Source of the DNA: CF-39 sp035651155
GTDB taxonomy: Bacteria; Chloroflexota; Limnocylindria; P2-11E
Length of the DNA stretch: 64,000 bases
Reading direction: 5' to 3'
NCBI GenBank assembly: GCA_035651155.1
Contig: DASRGG010000021.1
Coordinates: forward strand, 1-64,000
The notes below the pieces were generated by a model that saw nothing but the letters and a program-made list of their open reading frames with translations, did no database searches and was not told the origin of the DNA. Made by a program: the position numbers and the translations under genes. Within the stretch, counting starts at the first letter, position 1. Every line of letters starts with the position of its first letter. Below are positions 63,567 to 64,000 of the stretch, piece after piece.

Positions 63567-64000
63567 CTAGGCGATGGAGCGAGCGAGCGCGTCCCAGACG
63601 CGCTCCTGCACCGCGGGCGTCGCGGCCCAGTGCTCCTCGACGCGACGGCTGATGACCGTCATCTGGTGCGCGTAGAGGAGCGACGCGGCCTGCAGCATGT
63701 CGAGCGCTTCCTGGCGCGCCTTGTGGTCGCGCCATTCGAGGACGCCGAGACGGGTCTTCGCGATGCGCTGATGGATGCGGTCGAGGATCACGTACTGCCC
63801 GCCGCCGGGCCACAGCTGCTTGCCGATGTCGACGCCGTGGATGAAGGTCACGCCGACGAGGTCGGCCTTGCGGAAGTCGTTGCCGGTGAACGCGTTCACC
63901 GTGCGATCGGGATCGAGGTGCTCCGCGTTCGCGCCCCACGGCCGGCCGTAGAAACGCACGTTGACGAGGCGACCCGCGAACCGGCAGTCCACGAACTCGG
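63567..64000 (-). CDS. pentapeptide-repeat-like protein, N-terminus beyond the window
   Basis: The frame is open to the right edge and ends at 63567. FVDCRFAGRLVNVRFYGRPW and NAFTGNDFRKADLVGVTFIH have the F/L spacing of short pentapeptide repeats. The second half (DRIHQRIAKTRLGVLEWRDH, ASLLYAHQMTVISRRVEEHW) is helical. A GTG near 63992 is internal to the repeat register, so the real start is probably outside. Function unknown. Confidence 0.65.
   Translation of the reverse strand, partial: EFVDCRFAGRLVNVRFYGRPWGANAEHLDPDRTVNAFTGNDFRKADLVGVTFIHGVDIGKQLWPGGGQYVILDRIHQRIAKTRLGVLEWRDHKARQEALDMLQAASLLYAHQMTVISRRVEEHWAATPAVQERVWDALARSIA

Overview
This is a GC-rich bacterial chromosome segment with very tightly packed, often overlapping genes (ATGA, GTGA, TTGA and TGATG junctions). 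GTG and TTG starts are frequent. The order pnp-rpsO-ribF-truB-nrnA-rbfA-infB-ylxR-nusA, T-box leaders on aminoacyl-tRNA synthetase genes, RNase J, a Flp pilin and thrS/infC/rpmI/rplT/pheST suggest a high-GC Terrabacteria lineage, most likely Chloroflexota. This placement rests on gene content only. No rRNA, tRNA or CRISPR array was seen.

Layout. (1) 1-3.7 kb, plus strand: three consecutive proteins share an N-terminal MGEK(E/Q)I leader and a Gly/Pro-rich linker but have unrelated C-termini. They are followed by a membrane-anchored protein with an amidoligase-like GLEHEF motif. This is the best candidate for an undescribed system. (2) 3.7-6.3 kb: an intact tyrosine recombinase sits among remnants of AlkD, Nudix and ParE-like genes, each apparently with an internal deletion, next to a small RHH-like antitoxin. 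(3) 6.4-31.9 kb, minus strand: MFS exporter or importer, aspartate-family amino acid synthesis (asd, lysC, hom), pncC, pgsA, a RodZ-like protein, FtsK, RNase J, UDG, envelope sugar genes, pnp-rpsO and the translation/RNA operon up to nusA, then a Flp pilin. (4) 32-41 kb: ruvA, ruvC, yebC, a divergent EF-G paralogue, a frameshifted kinase-like gene, NDH-2, a TPR protein and tyrS. (5) 41.3-50.9 kb: a class A PBP, Nudix, MutS2, alkyladenine glycosylase and a peptide-type ABC importer. (6) 51-63.5 kb, minus strand: the classical thrS-infC-rpmI-rplT-pheS-pheT translation cluster. It is split between infC and rpmI by about 4 kb of mobile-element debris (IS30 and IS256 transposase fragments, IS21-like ends) carrying two small membrane proteins and a Nudix gene. 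T-box leaders precede pheS (specifier UUC) and thrS (specifier ACC). The window ends inside a pentapeptide-like gene.

Several genes have no ATG, GTG or TTG where their family alignment requires a start: infC, ruvC, a GT2 glycosyltransferase just after pnp, and the Nudix gene after the PBP. The spacing and overlaps suggest near-cognate starts (ATA, ACG, ATC), mostly next to an upstream stop codon.
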